A stretch of DNA of 64,000 nucleotides, taken from positions 6,076,001 through 6,140,000 of the forward strand of contig NZ_AP022600.1 in NCBI RefSeq assembly GCF_010725885.1. Direction: 5' to 3'. The translations under genes were made by a program, and so were the position numbers. Below the pieces are notes generated by a model. It did not search any database. It had not been told where the DNA came from and saw only the letters and a list, made by a program, of their open reading frames with translations. Source of the DNA: Mycolicibacterium tokaiense (GTDB lineage: Bacteria > Actinomycetota > Actinomycetes > Mycobacteriales > Mycobacteriaceae). Below, piece by piece: positions 16,669 to 25,792 of the stretch. How positions within the stretch are numbered: the first letter of the stretch is position 1; every line of letters begins with the position of its first letter.

Positions 16669-17916
16669 TCACGCCAGGAAGCGCCGGACGTACGCACCGA
16701 ACTCCGCGCGCAGCCGGTCCTCGGAGAGCCCGAACTGGGCCGCCGAGGTCTCGACGCGGCCCAGCCGCCCCCGCCGGTGACCCTCCAGATACTCCTCCAC
16801 CGACCGCATCTGCCCCTCGGTGAGCTCCTCCCCGGCGACCTCGACGACGCGGCGCAACCAGCCGGTCTCGTCGGCGAGGAAGTCGTCGAAAGTGATGTCG
16901 ATCGAGCGGTCAGCTGCGATGCTCGCCCGGTCCCGAACGAGTGCGTCGAGCATCAACCTCAGGCGTGCCACCCAGTACGCGGCGATCTCGTCCACCGCCA
17001 CCGGTGCGCGGTGCATCCGCGCCGAATAGGCGATCATCGCGATCATCGAGACCGCGACGGGCACCGGGTCACGGTGGGTGACCACCACCGTCAGCCCGGG
17101 GAACACCCGGTTGAGGACGGGCAGCTGTTCGAGGTGCTGAGGGGACTTCAGCAGCCAGCGCCGGCCTCCGCGCAGGAACTGCAGCACCTTCAGTTGGGTG
17201 GCCAGGTATTCGTAGGCCGAGGTCTGGTCGTGCTGGAGGTAGTAGTCGCGCCAGCGGGGCACGTGCCCGAGCGTCTCGAAGAGCATGGTGGAGAAATCGT
17301 TGGCGAGCAGCTGGATCTCTTCATGCGCGTGATCGAACGTCATCTCGTGCATCAGCGGGAAGTGCGGCATCAGCAGATCCACCACCGCCGTGGTGGCACG
17401 CATCCGGGCCTGCCGCGGATCGGGCGACAGCCCGGCTTCCGCTGCTGCCAGCACCGGCTCGTTGCTCTCCCAGTACGGCAGTGTCCGGAATGCTCCCGAG
17501 GCTGCCAGCAGGTTGTGCAGATGGGTTGTGCCCGAGCGCGGCAGGCCCGCGATCACCACCGGCGGCGCCAGGGTGATGTCGTGGATCTCCGGATGCCGCG
17601 CCAGCAGATCGGTCAGCAACAGCCGGTTCTTCAGCCACTGCACGATCTGGGTGTGGAAGTTCACGATGCCCGCGTCGTCCAGGCCGTCGATCTCACGGAT
17701 AGCAGCCAGGAACACCGTCAGCCGTTCCCGGTAGCCCTCGGCGCCGAAGTCCGTCAGACCCGTCTCAGCCACCGCCCTGGCATGCAGCCGGTCGGCGTCC
17801 AGCGGGCATTCGGGCGCCAGCGCGGCCATCGCGTCCCGGATGGCCCGGGCGTCCGGCCCCCACACGGGGCGGGCCAGGTCGTCGAGACGAATCGGCGCCG
17901 GAGTGACGTCTGCCAT
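16669..17916 (-). CDS. Sulfotransferase-family protein
   Basis: The 415-residue protein has the 5'-PAPS-binding loop VIAGLPRSGTTHLHNLL at about residue 120, a conserved KSPQHLEQL and the 3'-phosphate-binding segment VVVTHRDPVPVAVS. This is the mycobacterial Sulfotransfer_3 type, which transfers sulfate (or is predicted to) onto lipids or small molecules. The acceptor is unknown. The ATG at 17914-17916 is preferred over a TTG two codons upstream. The gene is divergent from the DUF1214-type gene across a 61-base gap with an inverted repeat, which suggests joint control. It converges on the STAS gene with no intergenic space. Confidence 0.85.
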   Translation of the reverse strand: MADVTPAPIRLDDLARPVWGPDARAIRDAMAALAPECPLDADRLHARAVAETGLTDFGAEGYRERLTVFLAAIREIDGLDDAGIVNFHTQIVQWLKNRLLLTDLLARHPEIHDITLAPPVVIAGLPRSGTTHLHNLLAASGAFRTLPYWESNEPVLAAAEAGLSPDPRQARMRATTAVVDLLMPHFPLMHEMTFDHAHEEIQLLANDFSTMLFETLGHVPRWRDYYLQHDQTSAYEYLATQLKVLQFLRGGRRWLLKSPQHLEQLPVLNRVFPGLTVVVTHRDPVPVAVSMIAMIAYSARMHRAPVAVDEIAAYWVARLRLMLDALVRDRASIAADRSIDITFDDFLADETGWLRRVVEVAGEELTEGQMRSVEEYLEGHRRGRLGRVETSAAQFGLSEDRLRAEFGAYVRRFLA

Positions 17917-17921
17917 GCCCA

Positions 17922-17946
17922 ATTACGTTACAGTCCGACACGTAAT
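17922..17946. promoter_or_regulatory. Inverted repeat ATTACGT-N11-ACGTAAT, candidate operator
   Basis: Perfect 7-base arms (17922-17928 and 17940-17946) lie within the 61-base gap between the divergent sulfotransferase and DUF1214-type genes. The position suits a shared operator covering both promoters. The regulator is not encoded next door. Confidence 0.45.
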
Positions 17947-17977
17947 CGGTGAGCGTTATCGCGGAAGGATTCCCGAC

Positions 17978-19087
17978 ATGACATCCGAGCACCAGTCCAC
18001 CGCCGCGTGGCGCGACCTCGTGACCACACTCGGCGAGTTGGACCGCTCCTTCCTCACCGGTGACCGCGCGGTCTCCGATGACCGGCACATCGCCGACGGC
18101 TACCGGATGCTGGCCACCACCCTGGGCGTCGCCTTCGACACCTACCTGTTCGCCGATCCGAGCCGGCCGGCCTTCGCCGAGATCAACACCCCGTACCGGC
18201 GCGACCGGCGGTGGGGCGGCGACAACACCGACGCCTACTACCTGATGTGCCCGGTGGACGAGCAACGCAGGTACCGCATCACCGGCAATGCCGGTGACAG
18301 CGTGTACTTCTCACTGACTGCGTACAACGAACCGGCACCGGGGTCCTGGTCGGACCGCATCGTCGGAGCCTGGCGCGACGACGACCTGGACACCAACCCC
18401 AACGGAGACTTCACCCTCGAGATCGGCCCCCTGCCCGGGGCTGCGGTGCTGGTGACCCGCGACTACCAGGCCGACCCCGACACCGGGCGTCCGGTGACCT
18501 GGCACATCGAGGCCCTGGACGAGCCTGATCCCATCCGCCACGGTGATGTCGAGACCGCGGCCCGGCTGCGGGCGGCCACCGCGTGGATGCGCACCATGTT
18601 CGCGATCATGCCGCTGGCGGTCGGAGCCCGGGTGGACGATCAGCATGCCCTCGGTCATCAGGTCAACAACGCTGCCAACGCCTTTGCCGAGCCCTACCAG
18701 GTGTTGGACGCCAACTTCGGCTGGTCGGCACGCGACGCCTGCTACTCCTACGGCAGCTTCGTACTCGAGGACGGCGAGGCGTTGGTGATCACCCACCGGC
18801 CGCCGACGTGCCGGTTCTGGAACCTGGTGGTGTGGAACCAGTTCATGGCCACCCACAACGCCGGCGACGCGCGTAGCTCGGTGAATTGCCATGGCGCCGT
18901 CCCCAACTCAGACGGCACCGTCACCATCGTGGTGTCCCGCGGTATGACGGCGCACCCGAACTCGGTCACCACACTGGACTACCCCCGCGGCAACCTGGCA
19001 TTCCGGTGGTTCCTGGTGGACGCGGTGCCGCAGCGCCCGGTGGTGGAGTTGGTTCCGGTCTCTGAGGCGCCTACCCAGGTGAGCTAG
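17978..19087 (+). CDS. DUF1214-type conserved protein
   Basis: The 369-residue protein starts at an ATG with GGAAGGA upstream. The frame extends 46 codons further 5', through the sulfotransferase start, without support. The C-terminal third has the aromatic-rich pattern of DUF1214 proteins (YSYGSFVLEDGEAL, RFWNLVVWNQFM, YPRGNLAFRWFLVD). No catalytic motif, signal peptide or membrane helix is evident. DUF1214 proteins are abundant in mycobacteria, often beside sulfotransferase or lipid-metabolism genes; the biochemical role is unknown. Divergent pairing with the sulfotransferase suggests a shared substrate or regulation. Confidence 0.75.
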   Translation: MTSEHQSTAAWRDLVTTLGELDRSFLTGDRAVSDDRHIADGYRMLATTLGVAFDTYLFADPSRPAFAEINTPYRRDRRWGGDNTDAYYLMCPVDEQRRYRITGNAGDSVYFSLTAYNEPAPGSWSDRIVGAWRDDDLDTNPNGDFTLEIGPLPGAAVLVTRDYQADPDTGRPVTWHIEALDEPDPIRHGDVETAARLRAATAWMRTMFAIMPLAVGARVDDQHALGHQVNNAANAFAEPYQVLDANFGWSARDACYSYGSFVLEDGEALVITHRPPTCRFWNLVVWNQFMATHNAGDARSSVNCHGAVPNSDGTVTIVVSRGMTAHPNSVTTLDYPRGNLAFRWFLVDAVPQRPVVELVPVSEAPTQVS

Positions 19088-19346
19088 CCGCGGTGAAGCG
19101 TCACACCTGCTGCGCCACGCTGGTATGGCGTCACAACATTACGGCGTGGCTGCCGGACCTCGCCGAGGCCTTGGCATAGCGGGCGCGGTTGAGATCGACA
19201 CCAGACGAGGATCTCGCGCGTTTCTGTTGTCTGATGTCATTCTCGATGATCGCCGAACACCCTGTGCCACTTGAGTATCTGCCGTCACATCACGGCGACA
19301 GCTGACGTTCCCATGCCTTGAAACTCGATCGCGAGGCGATGCTGCT

Positions 19347-19835
19347 TCACCACCCGGCAGTGGCGGCGATCAGGCCGACCACGTCCTGCGGAGTGTGCTC
19401 GCTGCCGATGACCCGCTCGTCGCACTCCGGCAGCGCGTCGTCGCCGCGCCACCACCGCCGAAGCTCCGGTTCACCGAAGTCGGTGCCGTCTTTGGTCCGA
19501 TGACGACGAACGGTTTCGTCAAAGGACAGGTCGAAGCGGAAGAAGTGGGTGTGACCGCGGTGCTCAGCAGCCAGCGCGGCCAGCATCGGCGCGTAGATGT
19601 CACTGCGCAGGATTCCCTCGACGACCACACTGAACCCGCGGTCGAGCGCAAAGCGGGCTGTCTGGGCGATGAGGTCCACCGCGGGGCTGCCGAGGCCGTC
19701 GCTGACACCCAGCACCTCGCGCCGCAGTACATCCTGGCTGACCACCACCAGCCCGAAACGGTCCTGCAGCAGCCGGGCCACCGTCGTCTTTCCGGAACCG
19801 CTGTTGCCGCGCAGGACCACCAACGTTGCCGGCAT
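19347..19835 (-). CDS. Small P-loop kinase at the end of the mbt operon
   Basis: The 162-residue AAA/zeta-toxin-like or adenylylsulfate/chloramphenicol-kinase-like protein has Walker A LRGNSGSGKTTVARLL at residues 8-23. A conserved SQDVLRREVLG follows, then VVVEGILRSDIY. The chosen ATG (19833-19835) lies 11 bases after the mbtH stop; the longer frame overlaps mbtH and is rejected. It is the last gene of the mycobactin operon and thus probably iron-regulated. Its substrate is unknown. Phosphorylation of a siderophore, an antibiotic or a metabolite would all be compatible. Confidence 0.8.
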   Translation of the reverse strand: MPATLVVLRGNSGSGKTTVARLLQDRFGLVVVSQDVLRREVLGVSDGLGSPAVDLIAQTARFALDRGFSVVVEGILRSDIYAPMLAALAAEHRGHTHFFRFDLSFDETVRRHRTKDGTDFGEPELRRWWRGDDALPECDERVIGSEHTPQDVVGLIAATAGW

Positions 19836-19846
19836 CGACTCAGCCG

Positions 19847-20059
19847 CTACGAGCTCAGCGACTTCCGCAGGCTCAGCGGCCGGATGTCGGTCCAGTTCCG
19901 CTCCACGTAGTCCAGGCACTCGCTGCGGCCGGCGGCGCCGAACACCACGGTCCACCCCGCCGGCACGGCGGCGAACTCCGGCCACAGGCTGTGCTGCTCC
20001 TCGTCGTTGATCAGCACGTAGAAGGCGCCGGCTTCGTCATCGAATGGGTTGCTGCTCAT
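19847..20059 (-). CDS. mbtH: MbtH-family NRPS chaperone
   Basis: The 70-residue protein has the complete family signature: NDEEQHSLWPEF, VPAGW and YVERNWTDIRP. MbtH proteins bind adenylation domains of NRPSs and are needed for their solubility or activity. The start ATG has GAGGAG six bases upstream and overlaps the 3' end of mbtG by 23 bases. It is expected to serve MbtB, MbtE and MbtF encoded upstream in the same operon. Confidence 0.97.
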   Translation of the reverse strand: MSSNPFDDEAGAFYVLINDEEQHSLWPEFAAVPAGWTVVFGAAGRSECLDYVERNWTDIRPLSLRKSLSS

Positions 20060-21341
20060 CGGTTCTCCTCGTTGACGGGTAGGAATCGGCGCTCAGGTCT
20101 GCGCCCAGTATCCGATCGGACAGCAGGCCGAGGCAACTCAGATTCGGGAAGCCCGGACCCTGGGTGATGCCGGACAGGTTGGGCAGGAACAACTTCGGCT
20201 CCACATCGGCGACGGCAAGGTCATGGCCGATGGCTTCCTGCAACCGGTCCCCGGTCAGCGGGCCGCCCAACCCGAGCTCCAACAGATCCAGGGCGTCTTG
20301 ACTGAACAGCTCGGTGAACCACAGCGCATCAGCACCCGAACCGTCGACCACCAGGTCGAAACCGTGCACGGTCTCGATGTGCTCACCGCCGCGATTCGTC
20401 GAGAGGGTGAGCCGGATCTGACCGTCCCGGCCGACGGCATGGGCCACCCTGCCCCGCAGGTGACGGATGCGGTCATCGGCCAGCAAGGCGTCCTGTACGC
20501 GGGCCGAGAAGACGCCGCGGTCGGTGCGGGCCATGGCATCGCGTCGTTCGGCGACGGTGAGTTGGGTCCACCCGGTGGGATCGGAGAACAGCGCGTTCTC
20601 GAAGTAGCCCTCACCTCGGGTGAACAGCGTGACCTGCGGCGAGATCACGGTTATGGACGAAACACGGTGCCGGAAGAGCTCATTGAGCATCGAGGCCGCC
20701 GTCTCACCGCCCCCGATCACGGCTACCCGTTCGGCGTTGATCCGATCGTGCTCGGCCACCCGGTGCCAGAACTGAGCGATGGACAGCACCCGCGGATTCC
20801 CGGGCAGGAGCGAGCGTTCTGCCTGGCCGGGGCCGGTCACCATCACCGCATCGGCGTGCACCGTGGTCTCCCGGGTGTGCAGTGCCCAGCGCCTGCCGGC
20901 GGGGCTGTCCTGCACGGCGAGGCTCTCCACCTGCCCGTGCACCACCGTCATCCCCACGGCATCGGCCACCCACTGCAGGTACTGCGCCCAGCGGCGGTGC
21001 GGCGGGGCCGGCCTGCCCCGATCGATCCACTCGGCGAACTGCCCGGTGCTGATCAGGTAGGACTGCCAGCTGTGCCGGGTCATCCGCTCGTCCAGTTCGG
21101 CATTGCGACCGGGGGCCACCGCCGAGCGGTACGGAAAGCCGATGTCCTTCTCCGGACTGGTACCCAGCCGGTGCTCGCCATCGGTCCAGCCCCCACTGGC
21201 CTGCCAGTTGGCCGCGACCGCGGTGCGTTCGACGGCCACCACCTCCGGTGCGGAAATGCCCATGTCGCGCAGCGCGGCGGCCTTGGCCGCGACGGCCACC
21301 GCCTTGGCGCCGGCACCGATGATCGCGAGTGTGCTGCTCAC
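20037..21341 (-). CDS. mbtG: L-lysine N6-monooxygenase MbtG
   Basis: The 434-residue flavin N-hydroxylating monooxygenase makes the hydroxamate of mycobactin's lysines. It has FAD-binding [15 protein letters not shown] at the N-terminus and NADPH-binding [14 protein letters not shown] in the middle. The GTG start overlaps the mbtF stop by 4 bases (GTGA), so the two are coupled. It is the last core biosynthetic enzyme gene before mbtH. The assignment rests on motifs plus exact mbt gene order. Confidence 0.95.
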   Translation of the reverse strand: MSSTLAIIGAGAKAVAVAAKAAALRDMGISAPEVVAVERTAVAANWQASGGWTDGEHRLGTSPEKDIGFPYRSAVAPGRNAELDERMTRHSWQSYLISTGQFAEWIDRGRPAPPHRRWAQYLQWVADAVGMTVVHGQVESLAVQDSPAGRRWALHTRETTVHADAVMVTGPGQAERSLLPGNPRVLSIAQFWHRVAEHDRINAERVAVIGGGETAASMLNELFRHRVSSITVISPQVTLFTRGEGYFENALFSDPTGWTQLTVAERRDAMARTDRGVFSARVQDALLADDRIRHLRGRVAHAVGRDGQIRLTLSTNRGGEHIETVHGFDLVVDGSGADALWFTELFSQDALDLLELGLGGPLTGDRLQEAIGHDLAVADVEPKLFLPNLSGITQGPGFPNLSCLGLLSDRILGADLSADSYPSTRRTDEQQPIR

Positions 21342-24300
21342 AGTGCCCCTTTCAGTGTTGTGATGGCCCCCCGCCAGAGCGCGGACAGGTGGTCGATGTC
21401 GTCCTGAGTGGACAACAGTTCGCTCCAGCGCCAGCTGGTCAGCAGTTGCGGGCCGTTGTCGGTCGGCGTCACCACGGCGATGACGTCGAAGGTATAGCGC
21501 AGGCCGAGATGGGGCTCCGAGGAGATCGGCAGCTGCTGGTTGAGCACCGGATCAGTGACCAGCGACCACGGCGCGCCCTGTACACCGGCCCCGTCGGACC
21601 CCAAGTCGAAGCGGCCCATGTAGTTGAACTCGATCTGCGGCTGCGGTGCGGCCAGCAGCTCGGGATCACGACCGCGGTAACGCAACAGTCCGTAATCCAG
21701 CCCCCGATTGGGCACGGCCGCAATCTGATCGGTGACCGACCGCACCAGCGCGCGGGCCAGGGCCGGCTCGCGGCCGGCCAGGTCGACGTCCACCGGGCAG
21801 TCCGAAGCGCCAAACCGCACCGGATACACCGACGTGAACCAGCCGAGCGTGGCGGAGGTGTCGACGCCGTCGCCCACCAGGGTGTCCTCGCGCCCGTGGC
21901 CCTCGACCGCCACCAGTGCGCCACCGCGGGCATCCTCACCGCGTGCGATCCGCCACGACGCCACCGTCACGGTGAGCGCAGCCAGGAGGAAGTCCCGCAT
22001 CTCCACCCCGGCCGCGTCGAGGGCCTCCAGCAGGGACTGCGTCTGCGTGGCGTCGACGACGATGTTCTGCTGACGCAGCGATGCCCAGGTATCAGTGGCC
22101 GGGTCCGGGAGCCGCCGACCGAGCAGCGGATCTGCACCGCTGAGCACCTTCTGCCAGTACGGCCGCTGCTCGGTCACCTCGGCGGAGGCGCTGCGCTCGG
22201 CGAGCAGACGACCGAACTCCCGATAGGTGGTGTACTCGGCCTCCTGCAACGGGGTTCGGCCCGCCGCCAGCTCGTCGGCGATGTGCGCAAGGTCGGCCAG
22301 GACGGCGTACCACGACACCACGTCGGTGGCCAGGTGGTGCACGCACGCCAATAGGACCGGCCGTGGGCCGCCGAAGCGCACCAGCGCAAGCATGGCCCCG
22401 GTGGTCGGATCGATGCGCTCGAGCGCAGCAACGGCTTCGACGCCCAGCAGCGCCTCGGCCGGGCCGTTCACCACACGCAGGATGTCGCGGGCGGGCACGG
22501 CGCCCGGCGGTCTGGTCACCAGCACCGATCCGGACAGCACCGAGCGCAGCATGTCGTGGCGGTCCAGTAGCGCCTGCACCACCGCCTCGAGGCGGGCATC
22601 GGTGATGTTGGACGGCAACGCGATCAGCAGGTTCTGGGTGAAGCGGCGGAAGCCGCCGGTCTCCAGCATCCAGTCCACGATCGGGGCCGGTGCCACCTCG
22701 CCGAACCGCTCTGGCTCGACGGCTGCCGGTGCCACCGCGTGGCGGCCCTCGTCGATGGCGGCGGCGAGCTCGCGGATATTGGCGCACTCGAGCATCAGAC
22801 GCGCCCGCAACACCACGCCACGCCGGCGGGCCGCCTGCACGAACGACAGTGCCGCGATGCTGTCCAGACCCAGGTCCAGGAAGTCGGTGGTGACGTCCAC
22901 CCGGGCGGAGTCCAGCACCTCGCACAGCAGCGCGGCGAGCACCGATTCGGTTTCGGTGTCAGGCTCGTCGGCGGTGTCCTCGTTGGGATCAACTGTCGGT
23001 AGGGCGGATTCGTCGATCTTGCCGTTGCTGTTCAGGGGCAGTGCATCGACGGCGATGATGTGCTGCGGCACCATGTACCGGGGCAGGCGACGCAGCAGCA
23101 GGGCGCGCACGTCAGCGATGTCGTCACGACCGGCCACCACGTAGGCACTCAGCCGGTGCCCGCCGCCGTGTCGGCGCACCAAGACATGTGCCGCGCGAAC
23201 GCTGTTGTGCTGCAACAGCGCCGCGACGATCTCGCCCGGTTCGACTCGGAACCCGCGGATCTTGACCTGATCATCGGAGCGGCCCAGGAACTGCAGCCCG
23301 CCGTCTGTACCCCGGCGCACGACGTCGCCGGTGCGGTACATCCGGCGGCCGGGCAGAACCGGATCGGCGACGAACCGGGCGGCGGTCTCCCCTGCCCGCC
23401 CGAGATACCCGCGGGTCAACTGGTCACCGGACAGGTACAGCTCGCCGGCCACCCCGTCCGGAACCGGACGCAACCAGGAGTCCAGGATGTGGGCGACGGT
23501 GGGCGCGGTGGGCCGGCCGATTGCCGGCGAGCGATGGTGATCGACGGCCGCCACCACGGCTTCCACCGTGGTCTCGGTGGGGCCGTAACAGTTGAAGGCT
23601 GCCATCCCGGTGCGGGCGCATTCAGCGGAGATCCGGGCCCAGTCGGTGACGCCGACGGCCTCCCCGCCCAGCGCCAGCACGGCCAGTGGGACATCGGAGA
23701 GCAGCCCAAAACCCCTCAGCTGCCCGAACATCGAGGGGGTGGTGTCGATCATGTCCAGACCGAAGCGCCGGATGACGCCCACCAGCGCTTCGGCGTCACG
23801 TTGGGCGGCGTCGTCGACGATGTGCACGCTGTGCCCGTCCAGCAGGGCGGCCAGGGGTTGCCAGGCCGCGTCGAAGGTGAACGACCAGGCATGCGCGACG
23901 CGCACGGGACGGCCCAGCCGGGTTGCCGCGGGCGCCAGGACGTGCCGTGCGTGGTCGGCGGCGTAGGCCCGGACCGCGCGGTGGGTGCCTATCACGCCTT
24001 TCGGGCGTCCGGTGGTGCCGGAGGTGAACACGACGTAGCAGGCCTGGTCGGGCGCAACGGCGGCCGGGCGGAACTGCGTGGGGTCCGTGTCGATGACATC
24101 CGGATAGGCGGCGGCGTCGAGCACCACCGAGGTCCCGGTCTGGGTGAGGATGTCGTCGATGCGGTCGGCGGGCATGCCGGGGTCCAACGGCACGATGACA
24201 CCGCCGGCTTTCAGGACGCCGAACATGGCGACGACGTACTCCGGTCCGCGGGGCAGGGTGATCGCGACCGGCGTCTCGGCCGACACCCCCCGCAGCACCA

Positions 24301-25792
24301 GCCCGGCCGCCACCCGGTTGGCAGCGTCGTCCAGCTCGGCATAGGTGAGCGAGCCAGAGGACCAACTCACCGACGCCGAATCACGATGTAGCGCAGCAAC
24401 ATCGGCGAACGCGGCGTGTACGCCGCCGGACGGGCTGACGGCCGGGGTGGCGGCCATCCGGGCTGTTTCCGCGGGCAGACGTACGTCGATGGCGCGCAGC
24501 GGCCGGTCCCAGTCGGCCACGATCCTGGTGACGGTGCCCAGCAGCCGCTCCCCCAGCTGATCGGCCGGCATGGATCCCAGTGCGCCGTCGAGGGTCTCGA
24601 CGAACATCACAAGTTCCCCGTCGCCCAGGTGCGCGGCGATGGTGACCGGGAAGTGGGACAGGCTCTCCAACGCCGCCGGGTGGAACACGGCATCGCCTGC
24701 GGGGAACTCGGTTTCACCCACGATGCCGCCGGGGGGAAAGTTCTCGTAGACCAGCAGCGTGTCGAACAGCTCCCCCACTCCGGCCAGGGCGCGCAGCTCG
24801 CCGTGCCCGAGGTAGCTGTGATCACGCAGCGCGGCAGCTTCGCGCTGCAAGGCCAGCGTCTGCTGCCCGACTGTGGCCGCGGGGTCCAGCCGCACCCGCA
24901 GCGGCACGGTGTTGATGAACAGGCCCACCATGGATTCCACCCCGGTGAGCTCGGCAGGGCGCCCGGACACCGTGACGCCGAAGGTCACGTCGCCGCGGTC
25001 GGTCATCGCGGACAGCATTGTGGCCCAGGCCATCTGAACGACGGTGTTGACGGTGACACCGCGACGGCGCGCGGCCTCGGTCAGCGCCGCGGTGGCGGCC
25101 CGTCCCATCCGCACCTCGGTGTGCGCGGGCCGGCCCGCGCGGGGCGGCGCCGACGTCAAGGCCGGACTGAGCAGGGTCGGGGCGTCGATGCCTTTGAGGT
25201 GGTCCCGCCACAACGCCCGGCTGGCTTCCGGGTCACGGCCGGCCAACCAGCCGATGTAGTCGCGGTACGGCCGCGGCGCATCGGGCAGCGCGGCGGTGTC
25301 ACCGCCGCTGCGGTACAACGTGATCAGTTCGCCGATGAACAGCGGCAGCGACCAGCCGTCGATCACGATGTGGTGCGCGGTGACCACCAGGCGCCAGTGG
25401 GACTGCGGCACCTCGACGAGCAGGAACCGGATCAACGGCCCGTTCTCGAGCACGAACGGGCGGGCCCGCTCAGTGGCTTCCAGGGCGGCGACGTCGGCGG
25501 CCGGGGCGGTGACGTGCTGCCACGGCAGGTCCACCCGGGAGGGCACCACCTGCACCGGACGGCTCAGGTTGCCCCGGAAGAAGCCGGCCCGCAGGTTGGG
25601 GTGGCGCACCAGCATGGCGGTGAGGCACCGGCGCAGCAGCGTCACATCCAGTGTTCCGGTGATGTCGGCGGCCATCGCGATGACGTACGGGTCGTCGCCG
25701 GCTTCTCCGGCGTTGAGCGAGGCCAACGAGTAGAGCCCCTGTTGTAAGGGGCTCAGCGCCATCACGTCCTCGATGGCAGGTGTGTTGCTCAC
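21338..25792 (-). CDS. mbtF: Mycobactin NRPS MbtF (C-A-PCP-E type)
   Basis: The 1484-residue NRPS module has a condensation domain with HHIVIDGWS (about residue 120), then an adenylation domain ([16 protein letters not shown], the catalytic-lysine region [10 protein letters not shown]). A carrier domain with Ser978 in [10 protein letters not shown] follows. The last 430 residues form an epimerisation-type domain with [10 protein letters not shown] and [10 protein letters not shown]. In mycobactin assembly MbtF adds the second lysine, which ends as the cyclised hydroxamate. There is no thioesterase at the C-terminus; the E-like domain occupies that place. The GTG start overlaps mbtE (GTGA). 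Confidence 0.95.
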   Translation of the reverse strand: MSNTPAIEDVMALSPLQQGLYSLASLNAGEAGDDPYVIAMAADITGTLDVTLLRRCLTAMLVRHPNLRAGFFRGNLSRPVQVVPSRVDLPWQHVTAPAADVAALEATERARPFVLENGPLIRFLLVEVPQSHWRLVVTAHHIVIDGWSLPLFIGELITLYRSGGDTAALPDAPRPYRDYIGWLAGRDPEASRALWRDHLKGIDAPTLLSPALTSAPPRAGRPAHTEVRMGRAATAALTEAARRRGVTVNTVVQMAWATMLSAMTDRGDVTFGVTVSGRPAELTGVESMVGLFINTVPLRVRLDPAATVGQQTLALQREAAALRDHSYLGHGELRALAGVGELFDTLLVYENFPPGGIVGETEFPAGDAVFHPAALESLSHFPVTIAAHLGDGELVMFVETLDGALGSMPADQLGERLLGTVTRIVADWDRPLRAIDVRLPAETARMAATPAVSPSGGVHAAFADVAALHRDSASVSWSSGSLTYAELDDAANRVAAGLVLRGVSAETPVAITLPRGPEYVVAMFGVLKAGGVIVPLDPGMPADRIDDILTQTGTSVVLDAAAYPDVIDTDPTQFRPAAVAPDQACYVVFTSGTTGRPKGVIGTHRAVRAYAADHARHVLAPAATRLGRPVRVAHAWSFTFDAAWQPLAALLDGHSVHIVDDAAQRDAEALVGVIRRFGLDMIDTTPSMFGQLRGFGLLSDVPLAVLALGGEAVGVTDWARISAECARTGMAAFNCYGPTETTVEAVVAAVDHHRSPAIGRPTAPTVAHILDSWLRPVPDGVAGELYLSGDQLTRGYLGRAGETAARFVADPVLPGRRMYRTGDVVRRGTDGGLQFLGRSDDQVKIRGFRVEPGEIVAALLQHNSVRAAHVLVRRHGGGHRLSAYVVAGRDDIADVRALLLRRLPRYMVPQHIIAVDALPLNSNGKIDESALPTVDPNEDTADEPDTETESVLAALLCEVLDSARVDVTTDFLDLGLDSIAALSFVQAARRRGVVLRARLMLECANIRELAAAIDEGRHAVAPAAVEPERFGEVAPAPIVDWMLETGGFRRFTQNLLIALPSNITDARLEAVVQALLDRHDMLRSVLSGSVLVTRPPGAVPARDILRVVNGPAEALLGVEAVAALERIDPTTGAMLALVRFGGPRPVLLACVHHLATDVVSWYAVLADLAHIADELAAGRTPLQEAEYTTYREFGRLLAERSASAEVTEQRPYWQKVLSGADPLLGRRLPDPATDTWASLRQQNIVVDATQTQSLLEALDAAGVEMRDFLLAALTVTVASWRIARGEDARGGALVAVEGHGREDTLVGDGVDTSATLGWFTSVYPVRFGASDCPVDVDLAGREPALARALVRSVTDQIAAVPNRGLDYGLLRYRGRDPELLAAPQPQIEFNYMGRFDLGSDGAGVQGAPWSLVTDPVLNQQLPISSEPHLGLRYTFDVIAVVTPTDNGPQLLTSWRWSELLSTQDDIDHLSALWRGAITTLKGAL

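Noticed and set aside
19088..19346. Gene remnant or terminator between the DUF1214-type gene and the P-loop kinase
   Set aside because: No frame resembles a known protein; the only dyad (GCCGT-N6-ACGGC near 19286) is short and lacks other support.
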